Below, piece by piece: positions 1-8,143 of a DNA stretch of 64,000 bases (positions are counted from its first letter, which is position 1; each line of letters opens with the position of its first letter). The DNA comes from Scytonema sp. UIC 10036 (GTDB lineage Bacteria; Cyanobacteriota; Cyanobacteriia; Cyanobacteriales; Nostocaceae), in NCBI RefSeq assembly GCF_009725235.1, contig NZ_WJFC01000030.1, positions 1-64,000 on the forward strand, read 5' to 3'. Made by a program: the position numbers and the translations under genes. The notes under the pieces were generated by a model. The model saw only the letters and a list, made by a program, of their open reading frames with translations. It did no database searches and was not told the origin of the DNA.

Positions 1-30
1 GGATTGAGGAGGGAACTGAATTTTTCTTGT

Positions 31-66
31 TTCCCCCCTTTCCAAGGGGGGATTAAGGGGGGTAAT
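31..66. repeat. C-run/G-run inverted repeat
   Basis: A run of C is followed by CTTTCCAAGGGGGGATTAAG and more G, giving a strong stem. The same unit recurs at about 7952-7995, 35012-35099 and 48922-49010, always between genes. It is a dispersed palindromic repeat of the kind common in Nostocales and may act as a terminator or processing stem in RNA. Confidence 0.7.
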
Positions 67-83
67 AATTTAACAATCCAATC

Positions 84-173
84 CCCAAATCCCAAATCCC
101 AAATCCCAAATCCCAAATCCCAAATCTAAAATCTAAAATCCGTTAATCCAAAATCCGTTAATCCAAAATCGTT
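84..173. repeat. Heptad tandem repeats before trpEG
   Basis: About six copies of CCCAAAT run into degenerate AATCTAA and AATCCGTT units, ending 14 bases before the GTG start of trpEG. A similar but weaker series (CCAAAATC type) lies just before rtcB at 43270-43308. Short tandem heptads of this kind are typical of heterocystous cyanobacteria. No function is known from the sequence. Confidence 0.8.
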
Positions 174-187
174 AAGAGGAACAACCA

Positions 188-2392
188 GTGTATCCAGACA
201 TTCATTGCTACACAACCGATGGCGGAATTTTTGTGTCTCGCTCTGTCACTAAGACTTCCATTGAAACTGGTATTGAAGAAGTTTTACTACGTCTTGATTC
301 CCAACGCGGAGGTATACTGAAAAGTAGCTACGAGTATCCTGGACGTTACAAAAGATGGGAAATTGGTTTTGTCAATCCACCGCTAGAATTGGCGACTCGC
401 GATAATTCCTTTACAATTACAGCATATAACGAGCGGGGAATGGTTTTGTTACCTTATCTAGGAGAACTCCTGAGCAAAAATCCATACTTGCAAGAAGTTT
501 GCAGAGAACACAATCGTGTTATTGGTTCTGTGCGACCAACACAACAGTTTTTTGCAGAAGAAGAAAGAAGTAAACAACCGTCCGTCTTCAGTATTGTTCG
601 AGAGATCGTACATACCTTCCACAGCCCTGAAGACGAGCACTTGGGACTGTACGGTGCTTTTGGTTATGACTTGGTTTTTCAATTTGAACAAATGTCAAAA
701 CGTATAGAACGTGCTGACAACCAACGAGATTTATTACTCTATTTACCTGATGAAATAGTCATTGTTGACCACTATTTACAAAGCGCATTCCGTTTGCAGT
801 ACGAATTTGTGACTCAGTATGGTAGCACTCGCGGCTTACCTCGTACAGGTGAAGTCATTGATTATCGAGGGAAACGCCTGACGCCCGATAAAACTTCTGA
901 CCATGAAAAAGGTGAGTATGAAAACCAAGTAGAGACAGCCCTTGATTACTTCCGACGTGGCGATTTATTTGAAGTTGTACCCAGCCAAAGCTTCTTTCAA
1001 GCTTGCGAAAAGCCTCCCACCCAGCTATTCCGAACATTGCAGCAAATTAATCCCAGCCCTTACGGATTCATTTTCAATCTCGGTGGAGAGTATTTGATTG
1101 GTGCATCGCCGGAAATGTTTGTGCGAGTTGAAGGCAGACGTGTTGAAACTTGCCCGATCAGTGGTACAATCAAGCGCGGAAAAGATGCTATTGATGATGC
1201 GGCTCAAATTCAAAAGCTGCTTAACTCTCGCAAAGACGAATCTGAATTAACAATGTGTACGGACGTAGATCGCAACGACAAGTCGCGAATTTGCGAACCG
1301 GGTTCAGTTCGAGTGATTGCCCGCCGCCAAATTGAATTGTACAGTCATTTAATCCATACAGTCGATCACGTTGAAGGTATAGTGCGACCTGAGTTTGATG
1401 CTTTAGATGCATTTCTGACTCATCTGTGGGCTGTTACGGTTACAGGCGCACCCAAACGCTCGGCAATGCAGTTTCTCGAACAACACGAACGCAGTGCTAG
1501 ACGCTGGTACGGTGGCGCAGTTGGATACTTAACTTTTAAAGGAGATTTAAATACGGGTTTAATTCTCAGAACCATGCGATATCAGGACTCCATTGCGGAA
1601 GTGCGCGTGGGTGCAACGGTTCTTTATGATTCCGAACCAGAAGCCGAAGCCCAAGAAACAATGACTAAAGCGGCGGCGCTGTTTCAAACTCTCAACCAGA
1701 GCAAATACAGAAGTTCTAATTCCGGCGATCGCATCACTGCTGATTCCTCTCAAACAAATCCTGGGATCGGTAAACGTGTGCTCCTTGTTGACCATGAAGA
1801 CTCTTTTGTTCACACCCTAGCAAATTACATTCGTCAAACTGGAGCAACAGTCACAACGTTGCGTCACGGTTTTTCAGAAACTGTGTTTGATACAGAACGC
1901 CCAGACCTTGTTGTTCTGTCCCCAGGACCGGGTAGACCAAGTGAGTTCCAGTTAGCACAGACAATAGCAGCTTGTAAAAAACGTCGAATTCCCATCTTTG
2001 GTGTTTGTTTGGGATTGCAAGGGATTGTAGAAGCACATGGTGGTGAACTGGGAATTCTTCGCTATCCCCAGCACGGAAAAGTTTCTGGTGTTTCTGTGAT
2101 TGCTTCAGAGTCTATCATCTTTAAAGGTTTACCACAATCATTTGAAGTCGGAAGATATCACTCACTATATGCGTTACCTGAAAGATTACCTGAAGAATTA
2201 AAAGTAACAGCAGTCTCGGATGATGGCGTGATTATGGGAATTGAGCACCGGGTATTGCCGATCGCCGCCGTTCAATTCCATCCAGAATCAATTATGACCA
2301 TGGCGTCTGGAGTTGGACAAGAAATTATCAAGAATGTTGTCTATGCATTCGCTTCAAAACCCTCTGCAGTTCTTGTTGGCATTGAGCCATAG
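188..2392 (+). CDS. trpE: Anthranilate synthase, fused TrpE-TrpG
   Basis: Converts chorismate and glutamine to anthranilate, the first step of tryptophan synthesis. Residues about 1-510 are the chorismate-using TrpE part, with the late motifs GGEYLIGASPEMF, CPISGTIKRG and DRNDKSRICEPG. Residues about 530-725 are a class I glutamine amidotransferase, with VLSPGPGRP, the catalytic Cys in GVCLGLQG, and the His-Glu pair in QFHPES. The start is GTG after an AAGAGGA ribosome site. At 734 residues the length fits the fused enzyme known from rhizobia and heterocystous cyanobacteria. It stands alone, without other trp genes nearby, so it may be a second copy or serve a secondary-metabolite route; that part is inference. 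Confidence 0.93.
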   Translation: MYPDIHCYTTDGGIFVSRSVTKTSIETGIEEVLLRLDSQRGGILKSSYEYPGRYKRWEIGFVNPPLELATRDNSFTITAYNERGMVLLPYLGELLSKNPYLQEVCREHNRVIGSVRPTQQFFAEEERSKQPSVFSIVREIVHTFHSPEDEHLGLYGAFGYDLVFQFEQMSKRIERADNQRDLLLYLPDEIVIVDHYLQSAFRLQYEFVTQYGSTRGLPRTGEVIDYRGKRLTPDKTSDHEKGEYENQVETALDYFRRGDLFEVVPSQSFFQACEKPPTQLFRTLQQINPSPYGFIFNLGGEYLIGASPEMFVRVEGRRVETCPISGTIKRGKDAIDDAAQIQKLLNSRKDESELTMCTDVDRNDKSRICEPGSVRVIARRQIELYSHLIHTVDHVEGIVRPEFDALDAFLTHLWAVTVTGAPKRSAMQFLEQHERSARRWYGGAVGYLTFKGDLNTGLILRTMRYQDSIAEVRVGATVLYDSEPEAEAQETMTKAAALFQTLNQSKYRSSNSGDRITADSSQTNPGIGKRVLLVDHEDSFVHTLANYIRQTGATVTTLRHGFSETVFDTERPDLVVLSPGPGRPSEFQLAQTIAACKKRRIPIFGVCLGLQGIVEAHGGELGILRYPQHGKVSGVSVIASESIIFKGLPQSFEVGRYHSLYALPERLPEELKVTAVSDDGVIMGIEHRVLPIAAVQFHPESIMTMASGVGQEIIKNVVYAFASKPSAVLVGIEP

Positions 2393-2622
2393 CTGGTCTT
2401 TATGATGGCAGAACAAATCATAGCGATGACGGAATTACATACGCTGAGTTTCAGCTTGATTTCTTTATTGATGATATTAAACTAGAGAATGGCAGGCGAG
2501 GCGAGCGCGCTAGCAGCCAAATCTATCAAGAAGTTTTACATTATCTGAAAATTGCCTCTGTCGATCTGAATAAAGATGCTGAAATTGATCGGAAGCTCAA
2601 CCGGGCTAAAGTTAGCAATTGA
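2392..2622 (+). pseudogene. Open reading remnant after trpEG, unknown
   Basis: A 76-codon open frame without any ATG continues from the end of trpEG and stops at 2620-2622. Its translation (AGLYDGR, YAEFQLDFFIDDIKLENG, LHYLKIASVDLNKDAEIDRK) looks protein-like but I do not recognise it. An internal GGCGAGGCGAGCGCGC stretch looks like inserted repeat DNA. Probably the 3-prime scrap of a lost gene; it could also be chance. Confidence 0.3.
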
Positions 2623-2716
2623 CTTCAGAAGTTCTATTATTCGTGCCCGTTAGAGGTTCCCAAAAACAACAAACCAAAATCCCTCATACCTCAATACTGC
2701 TCGGATAAGAATTTTT

Positions 2717-2830
2717 GTAGGTTGGGTAAATTCGTGTGTGAAACCTAACAAATGTCTGTCAATGTTGGGTTTCGTTCCTCAACCCAACCTACGTGTTTTC
2801 GCATTTTTAGGCTTAACCGACAAGTATTGC
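2717..2830. repeat. GTAGGTTGGGT inverted repeat, copy 1
   Basis: Bounded by GTAGGTTGGGT and ACCCAACCTAC, with a conserved tail (CGTGTTTTCG, then CTTAACCGACAAGTATTGC). A near-identical 114-bp copy in the same orientation sits at 17620-17733, and a shorter one at 43116-43192. Non-coding, dispersed and MITE-like. Confidence 0.8.
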
Positions 2831-2948
2831 CTCATACCTCATAGGTATAAGGGATTTGACTGGACGACAAAAGAGTCTCGAAAGCTTATGAAGTAAAGTG
2901 TGTAGCAATCTATGGTAAAAAAAATAGGTCTAGTTTTGTCAATAAAGC

Positions 2949-3135
2949 CTATTTGTTGATCGTAATACCTTTATTGTATTTGGAAGCATTACCCACAAGG
3001 GAGATGAGCAAAACTAAGGCATTCATTTCTCGCCCCAGAAACCAGCCGATCAAGACAAAATTGAGCACAACAGCAGGGGCCCCCCAAATTCGTCCATAGA
3101 AATAATCAACTCCTGAGGCTTCAACTTCTGAAGAA
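2949..3135 (-). pseudogene. MATE efflux transporter fragment
   Basis: The minus strand encodes about 60 residues including YGRIWGAPAVVLNFVLIGWF, then LGREMNALVLLISLVGNASK, before a stop. This pattern is characteristic of a middle helix pair of the MATE/DinF multidrug exporters, which are normally about 450 residues. The remaining helices are missing and the upstream reading is out of frame, so this is a relic. The rest of 2393-3261 holds only the remnant at its start and the repeat at 2717-2830. Confidence 0.6.
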
Positions 3136-3261
3136 CCACTTAAGATGGCAAATCCGAATCAACATCCTAGGCTAGGGGGATAGTGATGCAACGGTAGACT
3201 TTACAAACATCCTCTTATACATCTAGACTATAAACTATACAACTAAAACTTCATCTATAGA

Positions 3262-3987
3262 TTGAGCGAGAAAGAGACAGAGTTCGATGAACGCAGACGC
3301 TTCAAGAAAGAAACCGGACGAGAACGCCTATTGGCTGAAAAGAAAGTCAACAGATTTCTCGAAGAAATTAACCAAAAACTTAGAGATTTGAGCGAGAAAA
3401 TTAAGATTCTAGAAAAGGATGGACTGAACATAGAGGAAAGGCAGAATATTCAAAACAATTATCTAGAGATAATCAAAGAAATTGGATTAGAGGTGATAGG
3501 CTCTCACCAAGGCAAGCGAAGATTATTTTCAATCAAAGAATTAGCCGAAGAAGATACGCTGATGAATTCAGTGAGAACCTGGTATAAAACATGGCTCAAA
3601 GACCCAGATTTGACAGAGGAAGACCCCGATAATTTACAAGAAGAATGGGAGAGAAAAATTGAATTGCTGAAGCTAAGAGTTAATAAGTTGTATCAGAATA
3701 TTTCCCAACACAAAGTTGATGAAAGGAAACTGGACGACTCTGTCTTAGAATTAGCTAATTGGCTTAACGAAAGGTTCAAAAGTCCCCAATCATTGTGGCA
3801 AGCTCCAAAAATTTGGATGGAGAAAATAAAGGAGAACAGTAGTCAACAAGTTGCATCAGTAGAATATATTGTTAGGTTCTTCGTAGACAATATTAAATTG
3901 GAACAATGTCAGCGTGGCTATCGGGTCAAAAGCGAAGTTCAAGGTGAAGTTATTCGGCAGTTGCGACAATCATACTTGTATCGATAA
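3262..3987 (+). CDS. Charged hypothetical protein, MscS-like tail
   Basis: 241 residues from a TTG codon that follows an in-frame stop at 3244, so there is no ATG start and the gene may be truncated at its 5-prime end. The first 180 residues are highly charged and helical, probably coiled coil. The last 50 (VRFFVDNIKLEQCQRGYRVK, then EVQGEVIRQLRQSYLYR) resemble the cytoplasmic C-terminus of cyanobacterial MscS-family mechanosensitive channels. There are no membrane segments here. I read it as a C-terminal remnant of such a channel, with low certainty; an unrelated soluble protein is equally possible. Confidence 0.4.
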   Translation: MSEKETEFDERRRFKKETGRERLLAEKKVNRFLEEINQKLRDLSEKIKILEKDGLNIEERQNIQNNYLEIIKEIGLEVIGSHQGKRRLFSIKELAEEDTLMNSVRTWYKTWLKDPDLTEEDPDNLQEEWERKIELLKLRVNKLYQNISQHKVDERKLDDSVLELANWLNERFKSPQSLWQAPKIWMEKIKENSSQQVASVEYIVRFFVDNIKLEQCQRGYRVKSEVQGEVIRQLRQSYLYR

Positions 3988-4203
3988 CAGTAACCAAGAC
4001 CTATATTTGTATAGTTCATAATACACTTTCGGTATTCTTCTAGAGCGCCGGTACAGTAATGCCATCTACCTGGTTTCTTTGAATTTGGACAACGAAAAAC
4101 TCGTACTTTCAGCTGTACGTTCGCTCCTGGTTGAAAGGGGGAGAGGAATTAAGGTCTGACTGGGTAAGGTTTCAATATGATTGTGGATCTACTAAAACCC
4201 CAC

Positions 4204-4383
4204 CCGTGTATTACATGGAAAAAGCTGAGTTAGCCTACCCGTGTATTACAGGGAAGAAAGAAAATTCGCTGTTTCCATGTAATACATGGTTGGAATTGGT
4301 CGTAAATCTGCCTTAAGTGTAATACGCAAGTTACATTCTCGCCTTCACCAATAAGCGCGTTAAACTTACGGTGTAATACACCG
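4204..4383. repeat. Left array of 15-bp palindromes
   Basis: Copies at 4204-4218 (CCGTGTATTACATGG), 4239-4253, 4275-4289 (CCATGTAATACATGG) and 4369-4383 (CGGTGTAATACACCG), with a decayed one near 4315-4329. Spacing is about 35, 36, 40 and 54 bp. The last copy ends 10 bases before the ATG of the ribbon-helix-helix gene, where an operator or translation control site would be expected. Confidence 0.8.
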
Positions 4384-4393
4384 AAGAAGAGTT

Positions 4394-4729
4394 ATGTTGA
4401 AGCGAGACATTCAAGGGAAGTTTGCTCTGAAGAACGATGATTATCGTCAAGTTCGCTCACTCAGATTAACTGATGAAACTTGGGAGATTCTGGGGATGAG
4501 TGCTGAATGCTTGGGTATGACTAGAGCCGATTACTTGGAACAGCTAATGAGGGGGAATGCTAGACCAATTTTGACACGGGAGAAAGAGCCAATAGATCGA
4601 GCCAAAACTACTGCGGTCGAACTTGCGACTACGCCACGACAGGTGGCAACACTTGAAACTTTACGTGACCAAGTTTTACGCTTATTTGAGGTTAGGCAAG
4701 CAAGCTCCTGGCTACAAAGCAGCACTTAA
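4394..4729 (+). CDS. Ribbon-helix-helix-like small protein
   Basis: 111 residues. Residues about 18-52 (VRSLRLTDETWEILGMSAEC, then LGMTRADYLEQLMRG) have the strand-helix-helix pattern of the MetJ/Arc ribbon-helix-helix fold, whose members bind short palindromes as dimers; the remainder is helical and charged. It is the only gene between the inverted ends of the 1.2-kb element and is flanked by two arrays of a 15-bp palindrome, so binding those arrays is the obvious hypothesis. Its job could be autoregulation, partition-like bridging of the ends, or control of an absent transposase. Family assignment is by pattern only. Confidence 0.6.
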   Translation: MLKRDIQGKFALKNDDYRQVRSLRLTDETWEILGMSAECLGMTRADYLEQLMRGNARPILTREKEPIDRAKTTAVELATTPRQVATLETLRDQVLRLFEVRQASSWLQSST

Positions 4730-5028
4730 AGCCCTCAATTACTTTATTACCGTACTAACTAGCTAGTTAGCACAGGAGTATTAATCCGCTTTCTGTATCA
4801 GTGAAGGTCGAAAAACAATGGAAATAAGTTCTGAGCGAATTGACGATATTCCTGTTACCTGATTCTACCATCTTCATCACAGCTTTGTGTGAGCTACAAA
4901 AACAAATTCTTCGTTTAATGAAAATGCCCGATTCCCTTTATCAAGTAGATTCGGTGGGTAGCTTGACATGATTTTACCACTTGCGATAATACACGCTCAT
5001 TGCCATCCCATTTCAACATGAACTCTTA

Positions 5029-5226
5029 CCGTGTATTACACCGTAGATTCAACTTTGAATAGTGCTGCCATCCCCTGTATTGCAGGGTAGAACCGGGATT
5101 CGTGTAACACTCTTGTTCGAAATTTCCTTTCCCATGTAATACACGGACTTCCTCAGTTTCTTTTCCCATTCTTTTTCCATGTATTACACCGTCATTCTCC
5201 TCCACCTTTTCCCACGTATTACACGG
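5029..5226. repeat. Right array of 15-bp palindromes
   Basis: Copies at 5029-5043, 5073-5087 (CCCTGTATTGCAGGG, palindromic by compensating changes), 5132-5146, 5177-5191 and 5212-5226 (CCACGTATTACACGG), with weak half matches near 4984 and 5099. They mirror the left array in the same element. Base changes on one arm are often matched on the other, suggesting selection for symmetry. Confidence 0.8.
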
Positions 5227-5365
5227 TAGTAGCACAATCTCATTCTTTAGGGGGTTTTTCCTTACCCTGTCAGGCATTAATTCCTCTCTCCCTAACAAAA
5301 TGAGCGAACGTACAGTCATAAGACCTGTCCGAAAATTAAGGTTCTACCCTTGTCAAATAAGCGTT

Positions 5366-5572
5366 CTACATTAATTTCCGGACGAGTCTATAGAAAAGAT
5401 ATAATCCGTGACGAAGGGCTAAATCCTGCACTTGTTCTTGGCTAAAGGTTGGGATAGTTTGCATGATATCAAGGAGCGGTCGGACAAATCCCGCTAAGCG
5501 ATCGCTTAAGTAAAAATAAACGTTTGAGCCAAGGGTAAGCAGTGCCCACTCCACAAAATTCTCAATCATCAT
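5366..5572 (-). CDS. Small hypothetical protein
   Basis: 68 residues (MMIENFVEWALLTLGSNVYF to FYRLVRKLM), hydrophobic in the first half, just outside the right end of the palindrome element. I do not recognise a family. The composition is plausible for a real protein but the neighbourhood is full of scraps, so it may be chance. The stretch between it and the Uma2 gene (5573-5837) holds no other supported gene. Confidence 0.3.
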   Translation of the reverse strand: MMIENFVEWALLTLGSNVYFYLSDRLAGFVRPLLDIMQTIPTFSQEQVQDLALRHGLYLFYRLVRKLM

Positions 5573-5837
5573 GGTGGTGCAAGATATGATTCAAGCTACC
5601 CTTATCCCCAATACTCGTTCAGTATGGGATTGAGATTCAACTGCCTGAAGAGATTGGCACACAACCAGCCCAAAAATTCATTGAGTTCGGCAAAAGATGA
5701 TGAAGATGTTGCCCATGTGGACTCAAAACGGATGCGGGAGATTCGCCTGACGAAAGTGTCGATGGTTTTTCAGCGATTTGGGCAATTAAACCGTCTAAAA
5801 TTATTTTAGAACCCCAAACCAAACTTGATACTCCGCC

Positions 5838-6554
5838 ATGCTAGAGTACAAATTGCCGCAATATCTACCTTCGGCAGAAGAACTGCCCGACTCGGACGAA
5901 ACACCTGTGGATAACGAACTGCAAGAATTGTTACCAGGACTGTTAAAAGCCACCCTACTGATGCTTTGGTCAGAGCGGATGGACTGGTTTTTCGGCATTG
6001 ATATGGGGATTTACACTCACCCAGATGAACCGCCAATAGTGCCGGATGGATTTCTCAGTTTGGGTGTGGAAAGATTTTATGATGAAGAGTTACGTCCAAG
6101 TTATGCACTTTGGGATGAAAATGTCGTCCCAATTCTAGCTTTAGAAGTCGTATCCCAAACTTATCGTAAAGAATACAGTGCCAAAAAAGATGAGTATGCA
6201 ACGTTAGGCGTACTCTACTATGTAATTTACTCATCGCGCCGCCGTCGCAAACCTCGCTTAGAAGTACATAAACTAGTCAACGGTAAGTATGTATTACAGC
6301 AGGGAAACCCAGTTTGGATGCCAGAAATAGGGTTGGGAATTGGCTGTGCTCGTGGAAGTTATGGCGGAATTACCCGTGAGTGGCTGTATTGGTACGACGA
6401 ACACCAACAGCGCTATCCAACACCTGAAGAACAGGTCAAAATAGCTCAACAGCAAGCACAAGCCGAAGCACAACGGGCACACAGTGAAGCACAACGGGCT
6501 GAAAAACTGGCTGCCAAATTACGCGAGTTGAATATTGACCCCGATCGTATTTAG
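5838..6554 (+). CDS. Uma2 family putative endonuclease
   Basis: 238 residues. The core (about 25-190) has the Uma2 pattern: a conserved Asp in PPIVPDGFLSLGVE, then the acidic strand ILALEVVSQTYRKEY with the nuclease-like Glu and Lys, then YYVIYSSRRRRKPRLEVH. The C-terminus is an Ala/Gln/Glu coiled coil ending in LRELNIDPDRI. Uma2 proteins have a PD-(D/E)XK-type fold and are greatly expanded in cyanobacteria; their role is not settled. This one shares the long N-terminus and coiled tail of the tandem pair at 47-48.8 kb and is a paralogue of them. Confidence 0.85.
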   Translation: MLEYKLPQYLPSAEELPDSDETPVDNELQELLPGLLKATLLMLWSERMDWFFGIDMGIYTHPDEPPIVPDGFLSLGVERFYDEELRPSYALWDENVVPILALEVVSQTYRKEYSAKKDEYATLGVLYYVIYSSRRRRKPRLEVHKLVNGKYVLQQGNPVWMPEIGLGIGCARGSYGGITREWLYWYDEHQQRYPTPEEQVKIAQQQAQAEAQRAHSEAQRAEKLAAKLRELNIDPDRI

Positions 6555-6571
6555 TTTTCGAGCAGAATAAG

Positions 6572-6886
6572 TTATATAAGCGAACTGCTCATACTAGCAA
6601 GAACATCAGACGCTTCAACAACACCTTGAAATTTCTCTTCGGCATCAACCACAGCAACCTGTAGTCCTTGTTGGTAGAGGTGCAAAATATTTTCTAGGCT
6701 GGTTAAAGCATTGGCTTTAGGAAAGTTTTTATGCATCACGTTAGGTCTTCACATCCCTAGTAAAGGCGCGGATGTAGTCGGAGGCGGGTTGGGTAATGAG
6801 TTCAGAGGGGGTACCGACTTGAACAATAGAGCCATCTTTCATAACGGCAATGAGATCGCCAATTTTCAGCGCCTCATGAATAACGA
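6572..6886 (-). pseudogene. ProV/OpuAA-type ABC ATPase C-terminal fragment
   Basis: The minus strand reads HEALKIGDLIAVMKDGSIVQ, then VGTPSELITQPASDYIRAFT, which matches the end of the ATPase domain of glycine betaine/proline importers. In another frame it reads ALTSLENILHLYQQGLQVAV, then the CBS-domain-like VVDAEEKFQGVVEASDVL. Both belong to the same protein family (ATPase plus CBS), so this is a frameshifted 3-prime remnant. Everything before the HEAL region is lost. The rest of the gap to 7110 shows nothing else I can support. Confidence 0.65.
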
Positions 6887-7109
6887 ACGTGTTATCTCTC
6901 AACTTACAGCATTTTTCACTTATTTAGACCACACTCTTAATTCTTTTGCGCCTTTGCGCCTTTGCGTGAGATAAAAAAGATGTGGTTCATTCACAAAACT
7001 ATTGTATTTATTAGCCATAATATTCAAGAGTCACTAAAAATTGGCGATCGCATCGAATTAAAGTCAATATTTTAATCGGTAGAGTGGCTTGAATTTCAAT
7101 AGATGTCTA

Positions 7110-7904
7110 TTGGTGATAAGTTAAGCCTGTATGGCACTAAAGAAAAATAATTGCGGAAGTACTCTTGATAAAGCTCGCAGCTAACAGTTGCTTGATTCTC
7201 GATTATATGCACCAATCCTAAACTTTTTAACTTAAACGCCACCTCCATCTGTAACTGGATTGGAGCCGCTAAAACCTGTTGAAAGGCGTCAGCTAATTGA
7301 GGATACTGTTGAAGCTACCACAACTGATACTGAAGATGTTGTTGATAGATTCCAGAATTCGTGCAATTAGGGAAGTCTTTCCCATCTTTCGAGGTGCAAA
7401 GATGCGAATGAAGGCACGAGGTTGAAGAATTTCTTGATAACAAGTTTGTTCGATAGTCAGTCGCTCAATGTAGAGATTGGAAGCGAGGGGAACCGATCCT
7501 TCTGGAGGTTCTAAAACAACGTCGCGTTCTGTAGGAAAGATTGTTATCGGCATTGCTGCTGTTGTCTCAATTTTCTGAGAATTATCCCGAACAGTCTGGA
7601 GGATAGTTGGCATACAGTCAACAGCTAAACACTCATCTATATTAGTATAATGAGTCTTGAGGGTTTGCACAGCGATGTCACTGCGATCCAAAATATCTTT
7701 TGCTTGTTTGAGAAAAAATTTCCCTGCTTCTGTGAGTGTCAATCCATGAGATTTTCTCTCAAACAGTAAAACGCCCAGTTCATCTTCAAGGTCTTTGATT
7801 TGACGGCTTAACGCAGGTTGGGAAATAAACAGTCGGACAGCAGCACGACTAAAACTCAGTTCTTGTGCAACAGTCACAAAATATTTAAGATGTCGTAATT
7901 CCAT
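7110..7904 (-). pseudogene. LysR HTH joined to AAA-like (PF14516 type) remnant
   Basis: From the ATG at 7904 the frame encodes a normal LysR N-terminus (MELRHLKYFVTVAQELSFSR and the helix-turn-helix SRAAVRLFISQPALSRQIKD), about 85 residues. The effector domain that should follow is absent. Instead the frame runs into LEPPEGSVPLASNLYIERLT, then FAPRKMGKTSLIARIL, the start and P-loop of the AAA-like family often found in cyanobacteria, and stops at 7293. Beyond that, in another frame, EVAFKLKSLGLVHII and CELYQEYFRNYF are the end of the same AAA family. So two genes fused by deletion and then decayed. The 7293-7904 frame could still make a DNA-binding stub. Confidence 0.6.
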
Positions 7905-7951
7905 AAATCTATTTGATATGCCTATAGCCTTTCTCAGTCTTATGAGGTACA

Positions 7952-7995
7952 CCCCCCTTTCATCCCCCCTTGGTAAGGGGGGACAGAGGGGGGTA
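7952..7995. repeat. C-run/G-run inverted repeat
   Basis: Same family as 31-66, here directly upstream of the LysR-like start and in the gap to the bestrophin gene. Forms a stem of C-run against G-run with a TTGGTAA loop region. Confidence 0.65.
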
Positions 7996-8143
7996 ATTTT
8001 CGTACCTCACCAAGTTGAAATTTGCTGTAAAAGTTATATTCATAATAATTATAAGGCATAGGGATTTAAATTAATTATGTACTTAACATAAACAATTCTA
8101 AATAAAAATAATTTCATATGCCTAAAAGTTATAGCTGTTATCA

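Larger units (their letters stand above)
4113..5315. mobile_element. 1.2-kb TIR element with palindrome arrays
   Basis: The ends are a perfect 14-bp inverted repeat: CTGTACGTTCGCTC at 4113-4126 and GAGCGAACGTACAG at 5302-5315. Inside each end lies a conserved TTAATTCCTCTC block, and inside that an array of a 15-bp palindrome (consensus CCRTGTAWTACAYGG). Only one gene is inside, a small ribbon-helix-helix protein at 4394. A further end with the same parts sits at 23156-23329. No transposase and no clear target duplication are visible. It looks like a non-autonomous transposon or an undescribed mobile unit. Confidence 0.65.

Noticed and set aside
1..187. Heptad repeats as a replication origin or CRISPR leader
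   Set aside because: Similar heptads occur before rtcB too; no DnaA boxes or partner genes are seen.
4204..5226. Palindrome arrays as CRISPR repeats
   Set aside because: Units are 15 bp, vary in sequence, have irregular spacing and lie symmetrically inside inverted ends; this fits operator or iteron arrays.
6711..6974. Plus-strand frame of 87 codons
   Set aside because: Antisense to the ProV-type fragment and ends in the GCGCCTTTGCGCC repeat; no own signature.
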